Positions 8,348 through 18,659 are shown, numbered from the stretch's first letter. The stretch: DNA of 42,009 nucleotides from Psychromonas sp. MB-3u-54 (GCF_002836415.1 NZ_PJBP01000127.1:1-42009), one strand, 5' to 3'. The notes: generated from the sequence alone by a model not told the origin. A program made the numbers and translations.

Positions 8348-10434
8348 CACAACTAAAACAATGGAAAGAGCAGAGGCTATTACGTTCAATTGATTACCAT
8401 TTTGCCGCTTTTATGGCGGAAATGGGAGCGGATAAGTTAACCCAGTTAAGTGCTGCTTTCTGCAGTGAATATCTGGGGCTTGGGCATATCTGTTTACCCG
8501 TTGAAGAAATTATTATCCGTTTAAATGATAAATGTGCGTTAAGTGAACTTGATTTGCAGGTTTTTTGCCGGGAGCATGAGCTTGAATGTTTATTGCAGAA
8601 TAATTTTGAGGCGCATGCGTTATTAAGCAATTCAATCTGTGTGGGGGAGAATGCACCACTGTGTTTACAGTTTAATGCCTTGTACCTTGCCCGTTATGCC
8701 CAGTTTGAGCAGCTGATAGCGGATAAATTGTTGGATCAACCCGAGCTGTCTTTGGACGCCGATATCAAGGTGGAATTAGATGCTTTATTTGCCACCAATT
8801 ATACCTATTTATGGCAGGCCTGGTGTCTTGATTCAACGCAGTCCATGCCTTTATTATGTGAAAAATATCTTGATCTTCTGCCCGGTTCGACAGTTGACTG
8901 GGCAGGGGTTGAACAGTTATTCAGTCAGGCACAAAATGCGCAGGATTTACAACCGCTTGCGTCCCTAATTCCAGAAAATAAACGCTGTAACTGGCAAAAG
9001 GTCAGTGCTGCATTGGCCTTGACGACGGCGCGCTGTGTTATCTCGGGAGGGCCCGGCACGGGTAAAACCACCACTGTGACTAAACTGCTCGCTTTGCTGC
9101 TGAAATTTCAACCAACAATGCTGATAAAACTGGTTGCCCCAACGGGAAAAGCGGCTGCGCGTTTAACCGAATCCATTACCCATGCGTTAGTGGAATTGAA
9201 TATTGAGCCGGGGCTTAAAGACAAAATGCCCAAGGTGGCCACCACCATTCACCGCTTGTTAGGGGTAAAAGCCAACAGTAATCATTTTCGTTTTAACCAG
9301 GATGAAAAATTAAATGTCGATCTGCTGGTGGTGGATGAAGCTTCCATGGTCGACCTGCCGCTGATGGCAAAATTATTAATGGCGTTACCGGATCATGCCC
9401 GCCTGATATTATTGGGCGATAAAGACCAGCTGGCATCGGTTGAAGCGGGGGCTGTTTTAGGGGACATTTGCCACTTTATTGAATCGGGATACAGTACTGA
9501 TAAAGCGCAGCTGCTGGCAGATTTAACCGGTTATACGTCCTTAACCAAGGCCGCTCCGCGATCACCTAATATGGCGGATAATTTATGTTTGCTGCGTAAA
9601 AGTTACCGTTTTGACCAATACTCGGGGATCGGCTATTTAGCCAAGGCGATTAATAGCGGCCGCGCAAACAGCAAACAGGTGATGGCGTTATGTCATGATT
9701 ATGATGATTTGCAGCACTATCCGAATACTGAGCCGGGTAAAAAAGAGCTCGCTGCCCTGATATTGGAAGGTTATCGGCCCTATTTGCAAAACCTGTCGAC
9801 CATCACCGCAGACAATCGAAATCTTGCGGGACAACTTTTAAAGCAGTTTAACCAATTTAAAATATTGTGTGCGACACGGGAAGGGGACTGGGGGGTAAAA
9901 AGCTTAAATACACTCTGCGAAACTGTTTTAGAAAAAGCGGGCCTGTTAACCACAGGACAAAGGGACAACGATCCGCAGCATGCCTATGTCTATTGGTATG
10001 TCGGTCGTCCGGTCATGATAACCCAAAACAATTATCATTTGGGTTTATATAATGGTGATATTGGCCTGTGTTTATTGGATGAATCTTTGCAGTTACGTGT
10101 TTATTTTCAGATGCCCGATGCCTCCGTTGCCGATTTTCAGCCAAGCCGTTTGCCCAACCATGAAACTGTTTTTGCCATGACGGTACATAAAAGCCAGGGA
10201 TCTGAATTTGAGCATACGGTATTAGCGTTACCCGAAAATCACGTCTCAGTGGTCAGCCGGGAACTCATTTATACCGCTATTACCCGCGCAAAAAAACAGT
10301 TGACGCTGTTTGCCGATTTATCCCTAATGGCCAGTGCGATGCGCCATAAAACAAAACGTTTTAGCCGTTTAGTTGAACGCTTAAAAAGCGCGCCCGTGAC
10401 ACTGGCAGAAAAAGTTAAACAGAGAATAAAATAG
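8341..10434 (+). CDS. recD: RecBCD exonuclease V, alpha subunit RecD (5'-3' helicase)
   Basis: The product is 697 residues, about 90 longer than E. coli RecD (608), with the extra length in the N-terminal domain and in a segment after the Walker B region. It is the fast 5'-3' SF1B helicase motor of RecBCD. Walker A is ISGGPGTGKTTTVTKL near residues 234-249; LLVVDEASMVDLPLM is Walker B; LILLGDKDQLASVEAGAVL is motif III; FAMTVHKSQGSEF and ELIYTAITRAKKQLTLF are motifs V/VI. The ATG at 8341 overlaps the last 7 bases of recB, the usual arrangement for stoichiometric expression. No terminator is obvious before the next gene. Confidence 0.97.
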   Translation: MLTQLKQWKEQRLLRSIDYHFAAFMAEMGADKLTQLSAAFCSEYLGLGHICLPVEEIIIRLNDKCALSELDLQVFCREHELECLLQNNFEAHALLSNSICVGENAPLCLQFNALYLARYAQFEQLIADKLLDQPELSLDADIKVELDALFATNYTYLWQAWCLDSTQSMPLLCEKYLDLLPGSTVDWAGVEQLFSQAQNAQDLQPLASLIPENKRCNWQKVSAALALTTARCVISGGPGTGKTTTVTKLLALLLKFQPTMLIKLVAPTGKAAARLTESITHALVELNIEPGLKDKMPKVATTIHRLLGVKANSNHFRFNQDEKLNVDLLVVDEASMVDLPLMAKLLMALPDHARLILLGDKDQLASVEAGAVLGDICHFIESGYSTDKAQLLADLTGYTSLTKAAPRSPNMADNLCLLRKSYRFDQYSGIGYLAKAINSGRANSKQVMALCHDYDDLQHYPNTEPGKKELAALILEGYRPYLQNLSTITADNRNLAGQLLKQFNQFKILCATREGDWGVKSLNTLCETVLEKAGLLTTGQRDNDPQHAYVYWYVGRPVMITQNNYHLGLYNGDIGLCLLDESLQLRVYFQMPDASVADFQPSRLPNHETVFAMTVHKSQGSEFEHTVLALPENHVSVVSRELIYTAITRAKKQLTLFADLSLMASAMRHKTKRFSRLVERLKSAPVTLAEKVKQRIK

Positions 10435-10480
10435 CTTACGTGCAGATCAGCAAAAAACTTGCCTTATGAGGGGGAAAGAA

Positions 10481-10948
10481 ATGACGCCAGCCGTTGAACT
10501 TCTTAACAAACACAACATAGAATTTAAAATTCATCAATACCCGCATGACAAAAACTGTGAGTCCTATGGGCTGGAAGCCGCGCAGAAAATGGGGGTTGAT
10601 GCGCAGCAGGTGTTTAAAACGTTAGTGGTTAATGTTGATAATGAAAATCTGCTGGTGTGCATTTTACCCGTAACAAAAATGCTCAACTTGAAAAAAGTGG
10701 CTAAAATATATGGTGCTAAAAAAGTACTATTAGCAGATAAACAAGCGGTACTGCGATCAACGGGTTATGTGCTTGGTGGTGTGAGTCCCCTGGGACAGAA
10801 AAAACGTTTAAAAACCGTCTTGGATAGTAGTGCCTTAGCGTTGCAGTGCCTTTATGTGAGTGCGGGGAACAGAGGACTGGATGTAGCGTTAAACCCAACT
10901 GATTTAATCCGCCTGACCAACGCACTTAACGCTGATATTTGTCAATAA
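10481..10948 (+). CDS. ybaK: Cys-tRNA(Pro)/Cys-tRNA(Cys) deacylase, YbaK family
   Basis: This 155-residue protein aligns throughout with E. coli YbaK: MTPAVELLNKHNIEF at the start, QVFKTLVV, LNLKKVAKIYGAKKV, STGYVLGGVSPLGQKKR and a C-terminal YVSAGNRGLDVALNPTDL. YbaK hydrolyses Cys wrongly attached to tRNA(Pro) by prolyl-tRNA synthetase and works with that enzyme as a trans editing factor. The catalytic-site lysine is in the VFKTL motif. I place the start at 10481 rather than at the upstream ATG 10466, because GAGGGGGAAAG lies just before 10481 and family members begin MTPAV. It follows recD by 46 bases and may be cotranscribed with it. Confidence 0.93.
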   Translation: MTPAVELLNKHNIEFKIHQYPHDKNCESYGLEAAQKMGVDAQQVFKTLVVNVDNENLLVCILPVTKMLNLKKVAKIYGAKKVLLADKQAVLRSTGYVLGGVSPLGQKKRLKTVLDSSALALQCLYVSAGNRGLDVALNPTDLIRLTNALNADICQ

Positions 10949-11153
10949 CCCTTATATTATTCTTATAACCCCGCACTTTTGGAATATTCTTTAATGTTAA
11001 AATTAATCAACTGGTTTTGGAAGTGTCTCAAGGCCAGCATAAAAAATCACCAAGCATCAATTTTTTAGATTAATTAAGTTGGGCATTTTTTGCCCGAATA
11101 TATTAATGGTTGTGTTAGCATTGGTTTTTTTTGAAAACTATAGTGAGATTGGC

Positions 11154-11750
11154 ATGTTGGAAACGTTTTTTACCCTGTATTTAAAGATGTTTTTTATGAT
11201 GACCCCCTTTTTTGTGTTGTCCATTTTCTTAAGCTTAAGTAAAAAGCTCAGCAAACCTGCTAAAAATACGGTTATTTTAAGGTCCTCAATCGCAATCACT
11301 GTTGCCGGTTTAACTTTTTTATTATTTGGTAAATATATTTTTAGCCTGTTTGGTATTACCTTAGATGCTTTTAAAATCGGCGCAGGAACGGTGCTCTTTT
11401 TAAGCGCGTTAGAGATGATTAAGGGCGGAGAAATACCTGAAAACACGATGAAAAAAGGCAGTGATTTTGCGATTGTGCCGCTTGCTCTCCCAAGCGCCAT
11501 CGGGCCAGGTCTGATTGGTGTTTTAATGGTTATAGGTGCCGAGATGTCCGGTTTGCTGGAGATAGCTCTGGCTATTTTATCATTACTTGCTGCCGTTATT
11601 TCACTGGCTGGCATTTTACTGCTTTCAAATAAACTGCAGGATTTAATCGGCGAGCAAGGGCTGGAAATTATACCAAAAATCACCGGGTTATTTGTTTCCG
11701 CCATTGGCGCTCAAATCATTTTCTCCGGCATTCAGGGCTTCCTGTTGTAG
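11154..11750 (+). CDS. MarC family (UPF0056) integral membrane protein
   Basis: The protein has 198 residues and about six transmembrane segments, the size and pattern of the MarC/UPF0056 family of inner-membrane proteins. Family features visible are a Thr/Pro-containing first helix (MMTPFFVLSIFLSL), an ALEMIKGG motif after the third helix, and IVPLALPSAIGPGLIGVLM, corresponding to the conserved PLA.P...GPG motif. The molecular role of MarC proteins is not established; the name comes from an early, later-questioned link to multiple antibiotic resistance. The ATG at 11154 fits family N-termini; in-frame starts at 11106 (ATG) and 11079 (TTG) would add residues with no family match. The Shine-Dalgarno is weak, so the start is uncertain. 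Confidence 0.85.
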   Translation: MLETFFTLYLKMFFMMTPFFVLSIFLSLSKKLSKPAKNTVILRSSIAITVAGLTFLLFGKYIFSLFGITLDAFKIGAGTVLFLSALEMIKGGEIPENTMKKGSDFAIVPLALPSAIGPGLIGVLMVIGAEMSGLLEIALAILSLLAAVISLAGILLLSNKLQDLIGEQGLEIIPKITGLFVSAIGAQIIFSGIQGFLL

Positions 11751-12250
11751 TCATAATCCATTATCACTAGGCTGTTTAATCCGTAAAACAGAAGATAAAA
11801 TGAATGGATTTGATATCAAGGGTTGATTTTTAATGTTCGCACCCATACATCCTTTATTAGTTGTCACTATTTTAGATTAGATTTATGTTTTACGAGCATT
11901 ATCGATGCTCACTAAACAGAAAAATATTATTCTGTTTGTGCGGTGTTATTTAATTGAAGCAATTGTAAACTATCTGTTTTTCTACTTTGCAGATTGGTTG
12001 TTTTATAAACTATGCTGTGCTTACAATTTTTCATTTGTTGTAAAACTCGACTAAAGCATAAACAGTGTCTATAATGGTGGGTCTTAAATTTCATCATTGA
12101 AATTAAAATCAATAATTTTACTAAGGTGTTATTTTAATATATGTTGTTGTTTAAAAACGATAATTCCTTAGAAGTTTAACTCATCATCATCGACGATGAG
12201 CTGAACTGGCTAACTTAATTTATTAACGTCAAAAAGATAAAGGAAATAAA
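11751..12250. other. 500-bp gene-free interval upstream of tig
   Basis: No convincing ORF is present. The sequence is AT-rich and holds two short hairpins: GAGCAT/ATGCTC at 11894-11910 (loop TATCG) and the near-palindrome TCATCGACGATGA at 12187-12199. A possible weak promoter is TTGCAG (11988-11993) with TATGCT (12011-12016), spacer 17. In E. coli bolA lies upstream of tig; no bolA is seen here. AAGGA at 12239-12243 is the tig ribosome-binding site. Confidence 0.5.
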
Positions 12251-13558
12251 ATGCAAGTTTCTGTTGAATCAACACAAGGTCTAGAGCGCAAGCTTACTGT
12301 CACTATTGCTGCTGCAGCATTTGATAAAGAGTATGATAGCCGCGTTCATCATTTAGCTAAAACACAACGTGTTGATGGTTTCCGCCCGGGTAAAGTACCA
12401 ACTTCTGTTGTCACTAAACGTTTTGGCGCGGGTATTTTCCAAGAAGTTGCTGGTGAATTAATGCAGCGCAACTTTTCTGAAGCCGTTATGACTGAAAAAC
12501 TTAACCTGGCAGCCCGCCCTAATTTTGAACCTCATACGCGTGAAAAAGGTCAAGACTTTACTTTTACGGCAACATTTGAAGTTTACCCAGAAGTAACACT
12601 GAGCCCATTAGAAGCATTATCCATTGAGAAAGAGACTGCGGAAGTCACGGAATCTGATCTCGATAAAATGATTGAGACGCTACGTAAACAACATGCTGAA
12701 TGGAATGCGGTTGAACGCGAAGCTGCAAATGATGATCAAGTGACACTTGATTTCGAAGGGTCTATTGATGGTGAAGTATTCGAAGGCGGAAAAGCTGAAG
12801 GATTCGACATTGTATTAGGCGGCGGAAAAATGATCCCTGGTTTTGAATCGGGTATTGTTGGCCATGCAGCCGGCAGTGAGTTTACTATCGATGTAAACTT
12901 CCCAGAAGATTACCATGCAGAACAACTTAAAGGTAAAGCGGTACAGTTTGCGATTAAACTGACTAAAGTTGAAGAGCAAATTCTACCAGAAATTACGCCT
13001 GAATTTGTACAAAAATTTGGTGTGGAAAACGGTGAGTTAGAGACATTAAAGCATGATATAAAACAAAATATGGTGCGTGAACTTGGTCAGGCACTTAAAA
13101 ACAGCGCTAAAGATAAAGTATTAAATGCACTTGTTGAAAACAATGAAATTGAAATACCTAAGGCGTTAGTTGAAGACGAAATAGTTGTTTTACGTAAGCA
13201 GGCGATGGAACGTTACGGTAAGGAAATGGATCCTGAAAACTTACCTGAGTTACCTGCTGAATTGTTTAAAGAACAAGCAGAAAAACGCGTTAAAGTAGGT
13301 TTTCTGTTGGGTGAAGTAATCAACGTTAATGAATTAACCGTTGATCAAGAAAAAGTGACTGCATTAATTGCATCTGCCGCATCAGCTTATGATAATCCTG
13401 CAGAAGTTATTGAGTACTACAAAAATAACAAAGAAATGATGCAAAACATGGAAAATGTTGCATTAGAAGAGCAAGCAGTTGATTTTATCATTGAAAAAGC
13501 TAAAGTAACGGAAGTGAACAAATCGTTCGACGAAGTTATGAACAAAGAAGTTGCTTAA
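12251..13558 (+). CDS. tig: Trigger factor, ribosome-associated chaperone and prolyl isomerase
   Basis: At 435 residues it matches the usual length (E. coli 432). The ribosome-docking signature GFRPGKVP is at residues 43-50 of the N-terminal domain. The FKBP-type PPIase domain spans about residues 150-245, with [17 protein letters not shown] and [11 protein letters not shown] motifs; the rest is the helical C-terminal arm domain that holds nascent chains. Trigger factor docks at the ribosomal exit tunnel and is the first chaperone to meet new proteins. It stands directly before clpP-clpX-lon, the conserved gammaproteobacterial order, but a strong hairpin terminator at 13647-13678 separates it from clpP. 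Confidence 0.98.
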   Translation: MQVSVESTQGLERKLTVTIAAAAFDKEYDSRVHHLAKTQRVDGFRPGKVPTSVVTKRFGAGIFQEVAGELMQRNFSEAVMTEKLNLAARPNFEPHTREKGQDFTFTATFEVYPEVTLSPLEALSIEKETAEVTESDLDKMIETLRKQHAEWNAVEREAANDDQVTLDFEGSIDGEVFEGGKAEGFDIVLGGGKMIPGFESGIVGHAAGSEFTIDVNFPEDYHAEQLKGKAVQFAIKLTKVEEQILPEITPEFVQKFGVENGELETLKHDIKQNMVRELGQALKNSAKDKVLNALVENNEIEIPKALVEDEIVVLRKQAMERYGKEMDPENLPELPAELFKEQAEKRVKVGFLLGEVINVNELTVDQEKVTALIASAASAYDNPAEVIEYYKNNKEMMQNMENVALEEQAVDFIIEKAKVTEVNKSFDEVMNKEVA

Positions 13559-13646
13559 TAGAGTCCTATTACTCAATTTTTATACCCGTTATACAGCGCA
13601 GAAATGAAACTATTTTAATTTTTCAGGCGTTCGGGTATTAGCTTTC

Positions 13647-13678
13647 AATGGCTCGAGTGATTTCACTCGGGCCATTTT
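13647..13678 (+). terminator. Hairpin terminator between tig and clpP
   Basis: AATGGCTCGAGTG (13647-13659) pairs with CACTCGGGCCATT (13664-13676) through 13 pairs including one T/G wobble. The loop is ATTT and two more T follow. The T-tract is short, so readthrough into clpP is possible. Confidence 0.7.
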
Positions 13679-13729
13679 ACATTCAGTGTATTAGCAATTT
13701 TATTTAATTTATTAGGGTAGAAGTTGAAC

Positions 13730-14353
13730 ATGTCAAATCCATTTGCTGGAAATACCGATCCAATTAGTAACGCGCTTATTCCTATGGTTGTGGAACAAAC
13801 AGCAAAGGGAGAGCGTTCTTATGATATTTATTCACGTTTATTAAAAGAGCGTGTTATCTTTTTGACCGGTCCCGTTGAAGATCACGTAGCGAATGTTATT
13901 GCTGCGCAGTTATTATTTTTAGAATCAGAAAGCCCTGAAAAAGACATCTTTATTTATATCAACTCACCGGGCGGATCGATCAGCGCCGGTATGGCAATAT
14001 ACGATACGATGCAGTTTATAAAACCGGATGTGAGTACTGTTTGTATGGGCATGGCTGCGAGTATGGGCGCCTTTTTACTCGCCAGCGGTGCACCGGGTAA
14101 GCGTCATTGCCTACCTAATGCAAAAGTGATGATTCATCAACCATTAGGCGGATTCCAGGGTCAAGCTTCTGATTTTGAAATTCATGCTAAAGAAATACTT
14201 GCGACCAAACATCGTATGAATGAATTATTAGCCTTTCATACGGGTAAAGATATTGACATAATTGCGCAAGATACAGATCGTGATAATTTTATGCGCGCAA
14301 ATGAAGCAGTAGAATACGGCATTGTTGATTCAGTGTTAACGCATAGAAAATAA
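13730..14353 (+). CDS. clpP: ATP-dependent Clp protease proteolytic subunit ClpP
   Basis: With the ATG at 13730 the protein is 207 residues, the same as E. coli ClpP, and the catalytic triad falls at the same numbers: Ser111 in [10 protein letters not shown], His136 in VMIHQP and Asp185 in DTDRDNFM. ClpP forms a tetradecameric serine peptidase barrel fed by ClpX or ClpA. An in-frame TTG at 13724 would add two residues; the ATG with AGGG about 12 bases upstream is preferred. The N-terminal stretch before about residue 14 resembles the propeptide that is autoprocessed. clpX follows after 14 bases, so the two form one operon. Confidence 0.98.
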   Translation: MSNPFAGNTDPISNALIPMVVEQTAKGERSYDIYSRLLKERVIFLTGPVEDHVANVIAAQLLFLESESPEKDIFIYINSPGGSISAGMAIYDTMQFIKPDVSTVCMGMAASMGAFLLASGAPGKRHCLPNAKVMIHQPLGGFQGQASDFEIHAKEILATKHRMNELLAFHTGKDIDIIAQDTDRDNFMRANEAVEYGIVDSVLTHRK

Positions 14354-14367
14354 GTAAAGGAAAAAAA

Positions 14368-15645
14368 ATGCCAAATAAAAACGATAGCTTACTTTATTGT
14401 TCTTTTTGTGGAAAAAGTCAGCATGAAGTAAAAAAACTGATTGCCGGTCCTTCTGTTTATATTTGTAATGAATGTGTTGATCTTTGTGATGATATTATCA
14501 AAGAAGAGATTGCAGAAATAAGCAGTGCAAGCGAATCTACAAAGAGCGACAAAAAATTACCAACACCGCATGAAATTCGTGCAAATTTGGACGATTATGT
14601 TATTGGTCAAAACACGGCAAAAAAAGTCTTGTCAGTTGCGGTATATAACCATTACAAGCGTTTAAAGCATGGTGCTATTTCCGATGGTGTTGAGCTCAGT
14701 AAAAGTAATATTCTTCTGATTGGTCCAACGGGTAGTGGTAAAACGCTGCTGGCAGAAACCATGGCGCGATTATTAGACGTACCTTTTGCGATGGCCGATG
14801 CAACCACACTTACTGAAGCGGGTTATGTAGGTGAAGATGTTGAAAACATTATTCAAAAGCTGTTACAAAAATGTGATTACGATCCTGAAAGAGCGCAACA
14901 CGGTATTATCTACATCGACGAAATTGATAAGATAACCCGTAAATCAGAAAATCCGTCTATCACACGTGATGTTTCGGGCGAAGGCGTACAACAGGCGTTA
15001 TTAAAACTGATTGAAGGTACGGTTGCTTCTATTCCGCCTCAGGGTGGCCGGAAACATCCAAATCAAGAGTTTATCCAAGTCGACACCTCCAAGATACTGT
15101 TTATTTGTGGTGGCGCATTCTCTGGCTTAGACAGCGTTATTGAACAACGTGTTGATACGGGCACGGGCATTGGTTTTGGTGCAACCGTAAGAGATAAAGA
15201 TTCAAAAGCGACTATTAGTGAAACCTTTCAAAAAGTGTTGCCTCAGGATTTAATTAAATACGGCCTCATTCCCGAGTTTATTGGGCGGTTACCTGTTGTT
15301 GCAACATTAACAGAATTAGATGAACAAGCATTAGTTGAAATATTAACGGCACCGAAAAATGCAATCACTAAACAATATGCTGCGTTATTTGGATTAGAAA
15401 ACGTCGAGCTTGAGTTTAGAGAAAACGCATTGATCGCCATGGCGCAAAAAGCGATGGGCCGAAAAACCGGTGCACGTGGACTGCGTTCAATTGTTGAAGA
15501 AGTATTGTTAGATACTATGTATGACTTACCTTCGGTAAAAAATGTCAGCAAAGTGGTTATTGATGAAAATGTAATTGCTGGTCAGGCAAAACCCTTACTG
15601 ATTTATTCGGAAGAGCAAGAACGATTAGCATCGTCTGATAAATAA
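14368..15645 (+). CDS. clpX: Clp protease ATP-binding subunit ClpX
   Basis: The 425-residue product is the AAA+ unfoldase partner of ClpP. The N-terminal zinc-binding domain has Cys11, Cys14, Cys33 and Cys36 (CSFC...CNEC). Walker A GPTGSGKT is at residues 119-126, Walker B IIYIDEID near 180-187, and the IGF loop that docks onto ClpP is at 268-270, identical numbering to E. coli. A GYVG pore loop ([12 protein letters not shown]) is also visible. ClpX recognises ssrA-tagged and other degron-bearing proteins. GTAAAGGA precedes the start. A strong terminator at 15670-15695 ends the clpPX operon. Confidence 0.98.
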   Translation: MPNKNDSLLYCSFCGKSQHEVKKLIAGPSVYICNECVDLCDDIIKEEIAEISSASESTKSDKKLPTPHEIRANLDDYVIGQNTAKKVLSVAVYNHYKRLKHGAISDGVELSKSNILLIGPTGSGKTLLAETMARLLDVPFAMADATTLTEAGYVGEDVENIIQKLLQKCDYDPERAQHGIIYIDEIDKITRKSENPSITRDVSGEGVQQALLKLIEGTVASIPPQGGRKHPNQEFIQVDTSKILFICGGAFSGLDSVIEQRVDTGTGIGFGATVRDKDSKATISETFQKVLPQDLIKYGLIPEFIGRLPVVATLTELDEQALVEILTAPKNAITKQYAALFGLENVELEFRENALIAMAQKAMGRKTGARGLRSIVEEVLLDTMYDLPSVKNVSKVVIDENVIAGQAKPLLIYSEEQERLASSDK

Positions 15646-15669
15646 GCAATCAAACCAATAATTATTAAG

Positions 15670-15695
15670 AAAGAGAGCCTTGTGCTCTCTTTTTT
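15670..15695 (+). terminator. Intrinsic terminator after clpX
   Basis: AAAGAGAGC (15670-15678) pairs with GCTCTCTTT (15684-15692), loop CTTGT, followed by more T. It is a classic rho-independent terminator. Confidence 0.9.
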
Positions 15696-15705
15696 CATTT
15701 ATTAC

Positions 15706-15734
15706 CTTGAAAAAAAAACTCCAATCCCCAGTAT
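15706..15734 (+). promoter_or_regulatory. Sigma-32 (heat-shock) type promoter for lon
   Basis: CTTGAA at 15706-15711 and CCCCAGTAT at 15726-15734 are separated by 14 bases, close to the RpoH consensus (CTTGAA, 13-15 bases, CCCCATnT). It sits directly after the clpX terminator and about 72 bases before the lon ATG. lon is an RpoH-controlled gene in E. coli, which fits. Confidence 0.75.
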
Positions 15735-15805
15735 ACTTTATTACGCTTTTTAAAATTTATTTGTTGTCGATAAGAAGAAATAAATAAATATTTCCAGGGG
15801 ATATT

Positions 15806-18163
15806 ATGAAAACTGAATCAGAGCTGCAATTAACCCTGCCGGTATTACCCCTACGTGATGTAGTGGTTTACCCGCATATGGTTGTTCCACTTTTTGTTGG
15901 TAGAAAAAAATCTATCAGCTGTTTAGAAGCTGCCATGGAGCAGGGTAAAAAAGTATTATTAGTGGCGCAAACCGAAGCTTCATTAGATGATCCAAAATTA
16001 GAAGATCTTTATACCATCGGGACAGTTGCAAATATTCTGCAATTATTAAAACTACCTGACGGTACCGTTAAAGTGTTAGTTGAAGGTGTGCAACGTGCGC
16101 AATTGATTAATAACATTGAAAATAAAGATTATTTTTTTGCTAAAGTTGAGCTACTGGAAAGCGAAGCCATTGATGAAAAAGAAGAAGAGGCTTTATTACG
16201 CAGTGTAATGGGGCAATTTGAATCTTATATCAAGCTTAATAAAAAAATCCCACCCGAGGTGCTAGCGTCAGTCAATGGTATTGATGATCCTGAACGTTTA
16301 GCCGATACCATCGCTGCACATATGCCGTTAAGTCTGGAAGATAAACAAACTGCTTTAGAGTTAAACTCTATCACTGAGCGTTTGGAATATCTGATGGCGA
16401 TGATGGAAAATGAAGAAGATATTCTGAAAGTTGAAAAACGTATTCGTTCGCGTGTTAAAAAGCAGATGGAGCGGAGTCAGCGTGACTACTATCTTAATGA
16501 ACAGATGAAAGCGATTCAAAAAGAGCTGGGCGAGTCAGAAGAGGGCGGTAATGATCATGACCAGCTTGCTGAAAAAGTAGAACAAGCGGGTATGTCTGAA
16601 GAAGCTTATGAAAAGGCAACGTCCGAGCTTAAAAAATTAAAAATGATGTCACCAATGTCATCTGAAGCCAGTGTTATTCGAACTTACATTGAAAGCTTAG
16701 TGAATGTTCCCTGGAAAAAACGCACGCCGATGAAAAAGAATCTGGCCAAAGCAGAGGAAATATTAGAGGCAGATCATTATGGTTTAGAAAAAGTAAAAGA
16801 ACGTATTTTAGAATACCTCGCAGTGCAAACGCGGATTAATAAATTAAAGGGCCCCATTTTATGTTTAGTGGGTCCTCCCGGTGTCGGTAAAACGTCATTA
16901 GGTCAGTCAATTGCACGCTCTACCGGCCGTAAGTACGTACGCATGGCATTAGGTGGGGTTCGAGATGAAGCGGAGATTCGCGGGCATCGTCGTACCTATA
17001 TAGGCTCTCTGCCGGGTAAAATAATTCAAAAAATGAGTAAAGTGGGGGTTAAAAATCCTCTGTTTTTATTAGATGAAATAGATAAAATGGCCTCTGACCT
17101 GCGTGGTGATCCTGCTTCCGCTTTACTTGAAGTGTTAGATCCCGAGCAAAATAATACTTTTAACGACCATTATTTAGAAGTTGATTATGATTTGTCCGAT
17201 GTCATGTTTGTGGCGACTTCAAATTCAATGAACATTCCCGGGCCTCTGCTCGACCGAATGGAAGTCATTCGTTTGTCGGGTTATACCGAAGACGAAAAAT
17301 TGAATATTGCTCAGCAGCATCTGACCGGTAAACAAATCAAACGTAATGGTTTGAAAGAGGATGAAATTAATATTGATGACAGTGCTATTATCGGGATTGT
17401 TCGTTATTACACAAGAGAAGCTGGCGTACGTTCATTAGAGCGCGAAATATCAAAAATTTGCCGTAAGGTGGTTAAACAGATACTGCTTGATAAGAAGATC
17501 AAAAAAGTGGACGTGACCATTGATAACTTAAAAGATTATCTTGGAGTGCGAGTATTTGATTTTGGTAAAGCGGATTCGACCAATCAAGTAGGACAAGTGA
17601 CTGGACTTGCCTGGACTGAGGTAGGGGGCGAACTGTTAACCATTGAAGCGACCTCCGTGCCGGGTAAAGGTAAATTAACCTATACCGGGTCCTTGGGTGA
17701 TGTAATGAAAGAGTCTATTCAAGCTGCGATGACGGTAGTGCGTGCTAAAGCTGAAGAATGGCGAATCAATGCTGATTTTCATGAGAAGCGCGATATCCAT
17801 GTGCATGTACCTGAAGGTGCTACGCCTAAAGATGGTCCAAGTGCGGGCGCTGCTATGTGTACCGTGCTGATTTCCAGCCTAACGGGGATTCCTGTTCGAG
17901 CGGACGTTGCGATGACCGGTGAAATTACGCTACGTGGAGAAGTCTTACCAATTGGCGGCTTGAAAGAAAAATTATTGGCGGCGCGACGTGGCGGCATTAA
18001 AACAGTATTAATTCCTTTTGAGAACACCCGTGATTTGGAAGAGATTCCTGATAACATTAAAGGCGAACTCGAAATTAAACCCGTTCGTTGGATTGATGAA
18101 GTGTTGGAAATTGCGCTGCAGGATAGTATAAAAGGTTTTTCTGTGGAAAAATCACCGAAATAG
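15806..18163 (+). CDS. lon: ATP-dependent protease Lon (LonA)
   Basis: The 785-residue single-chain protease has the usual three parts: an N-terminal substrate-binding LAN domain (starts LPVLPLRDVVVYPHMVVPLF), a AAA+ module with Walker A GPPGVGKT at residues 356-363 and Walker B PLFLLDEIDKM, and a C-terminal peptidase with the Ser-Lys dyad Ser679 (DGPSAGAA) and Lys722 (GGLKEKLL). Both numbers equal those of E. coli Lon (784 aa). Lon degrades misfolded and short-lived regulatory proteins. AGGGG about 8 bases before the ATG is a good Shine-Dalgarno. A heat-shock promoter precedes the gene and hupB follows on its own leader. Confidence 0.98.
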   Translation: MKTESELQLTLPVLPLRDVVVYPHMVVPLFVGRKKSISCLEAAMEQGKKVLLVAQTEASLDDPKLEDLYTIGTVANILQLLKLPDGTVKVLVEGVQRAQLINNIENKDYFFAKVELLESEAIDEKEEEALLRSVMGQFESYIKLNKKIPPEVLASVNGIDDPERLADTIAAHMPLSLEDKQTALELNSITERLEYLMAMMENEEDILKVEKRIRSRVKKQMERSQRDYYLNEQMKAIQKELGESEEGGNDHDQLAEKVEQAGMSEEAYEKATSELKKLKMMSPMSSEASVIRTYIESLVNVPWKKRTPMKKNLAKAEEILEADHYGLEKVKERILEYLAVQTRINKLKGPILCLVGPPGVGKTSLGQSIARSTGRKYVRMALGGVRDEAEIRGHRRTYIGSLPGKIIQKMSKVGVKNPLFLLDEIDKMASDLRGDPASALLEVLDPEQNNTFNDHYLEVDYDLSDVMFVATSNSMNIPGPLLDRMEVIRLSGYTEDEKLNIAQQHLTGKQIKRNGLKEDEINIDDSAIIGIVRYYTREAGVRSLEREISKICRKVVKQILLDKKIKKVDVTIDNLKDYLGVRVFDFGKADSTNQVGQVTGLAWTEVGGELLTIEATSVPGKGKLTYTGSLGDVMKESIQAAMTVVRAKAEEWRINADFHEKRDIHVHVPEGATPKDGPSAGAAMCTVLISSLTGIPVRADVAMTGEITLRGEVLPIGGLKEKLLAARRGGIKTVLIPFENTRDLEEIPDNIKGELEIKPVRWIDEVLEIALQDSIKGFSVEKSPK

Positions 18164-18320
18164 GTGATAAACTGCAGAAAATAGAGGGCTGCGAGTGAGT
18201 TTTCTATAAATTTACTTGCGCCCAATTAAATAGCAACGTAGCCTTACAAAAATAGAATTGAACCCGTGTTAATTAAGTATTTAATTATGGACATTAAAAT
18301 AATAAAGATGGAGATGTAAA

Positions 18321-18596
18321 ATGAACAAAGGACAACTGATCGATAATATCGCGGAAAGTGCAGATATTTCTAAAGCAGCAGCGGGTCGTGCACTAGATGC
18401 TTTCATCGAGAGTGTGACAGGCGCATTAGTTGAAGGCGATAATGTTTCACTTATTGGTTTTGGTGCTTTCTCCGTTAAAGAGCGTGCTGCACGTACAGGC
18501 CGTAATCCACAAACCAACGAGCCGATCCAAATCGCGGCTGCTAAAGTACCTGCATTCAAAGCTGGTAAATCATTAAAAGATGCAATCAACGCTTAA
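18321..18596 (+). CDS. hupB: DNA-binding protein HU-beta
   Basis: This 91-residue protein (E. coli HU-beta has 90) carries the HU/IHF signature: [21 protein letters not shown] at the start, [20 protein letters not shown] in the beta-arm with the intercalating proline in RNP, and [15 protein letters not shown] at the end. HU dimers bend and compact DNA without sequence specificity. Its place directly after lon supports the beta (hupB) rather than alpha assignment. GGAG at about 18310 is the ribosome-binding site, and a 157-bp leader separates it from lon. A strong terminator follows. Confidence 0.97.
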   Translation: MNKGQLIDNIAESADISKAAAGRALDAFIESVTGALVEGDNVSLIGFGAFSVKERAARTGRNPQTNEPIQIAAAKVPAFKAGKSLKDAINA

Positions 18597-18659
18597 TCTG
18601 TTGTTTGATAAATACTATAGCCCGTTTATTTACAGAAATGTGATACAACAGTTATACAT

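Noticed and set aside
9324-9331. An E. coli Chi octamer GCTGGTGG inside recD
   Set aside because: One occurrence in coding sequence (LLVVDEA codons) is expected by chance, and the Chi sequence of this organism is not known.
10994-11068. A 24-codon ORF (MLKLINWFWKCL...) between ybaK and the MarC gene
   Set aside because: It is very short, without a good ribosome site or family resemblance; not distinguishable from chance.
11138-11704. A 188-codon ORF on the minus strand, opposite the MarC-family gene
   Set aside because: It is antisense to a protein with clear family motifs, its translation is a proline/lysine/serine-rich composition typical of reverse frames, and it has no ribosome-binding site.
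13586-13639. ATACCCG...CGGGTAT inverted pair between tig and clpP as another mobile element
   Set aside because: Only about 7 bases match at the ends and no interior similarity to the other elements is seen.
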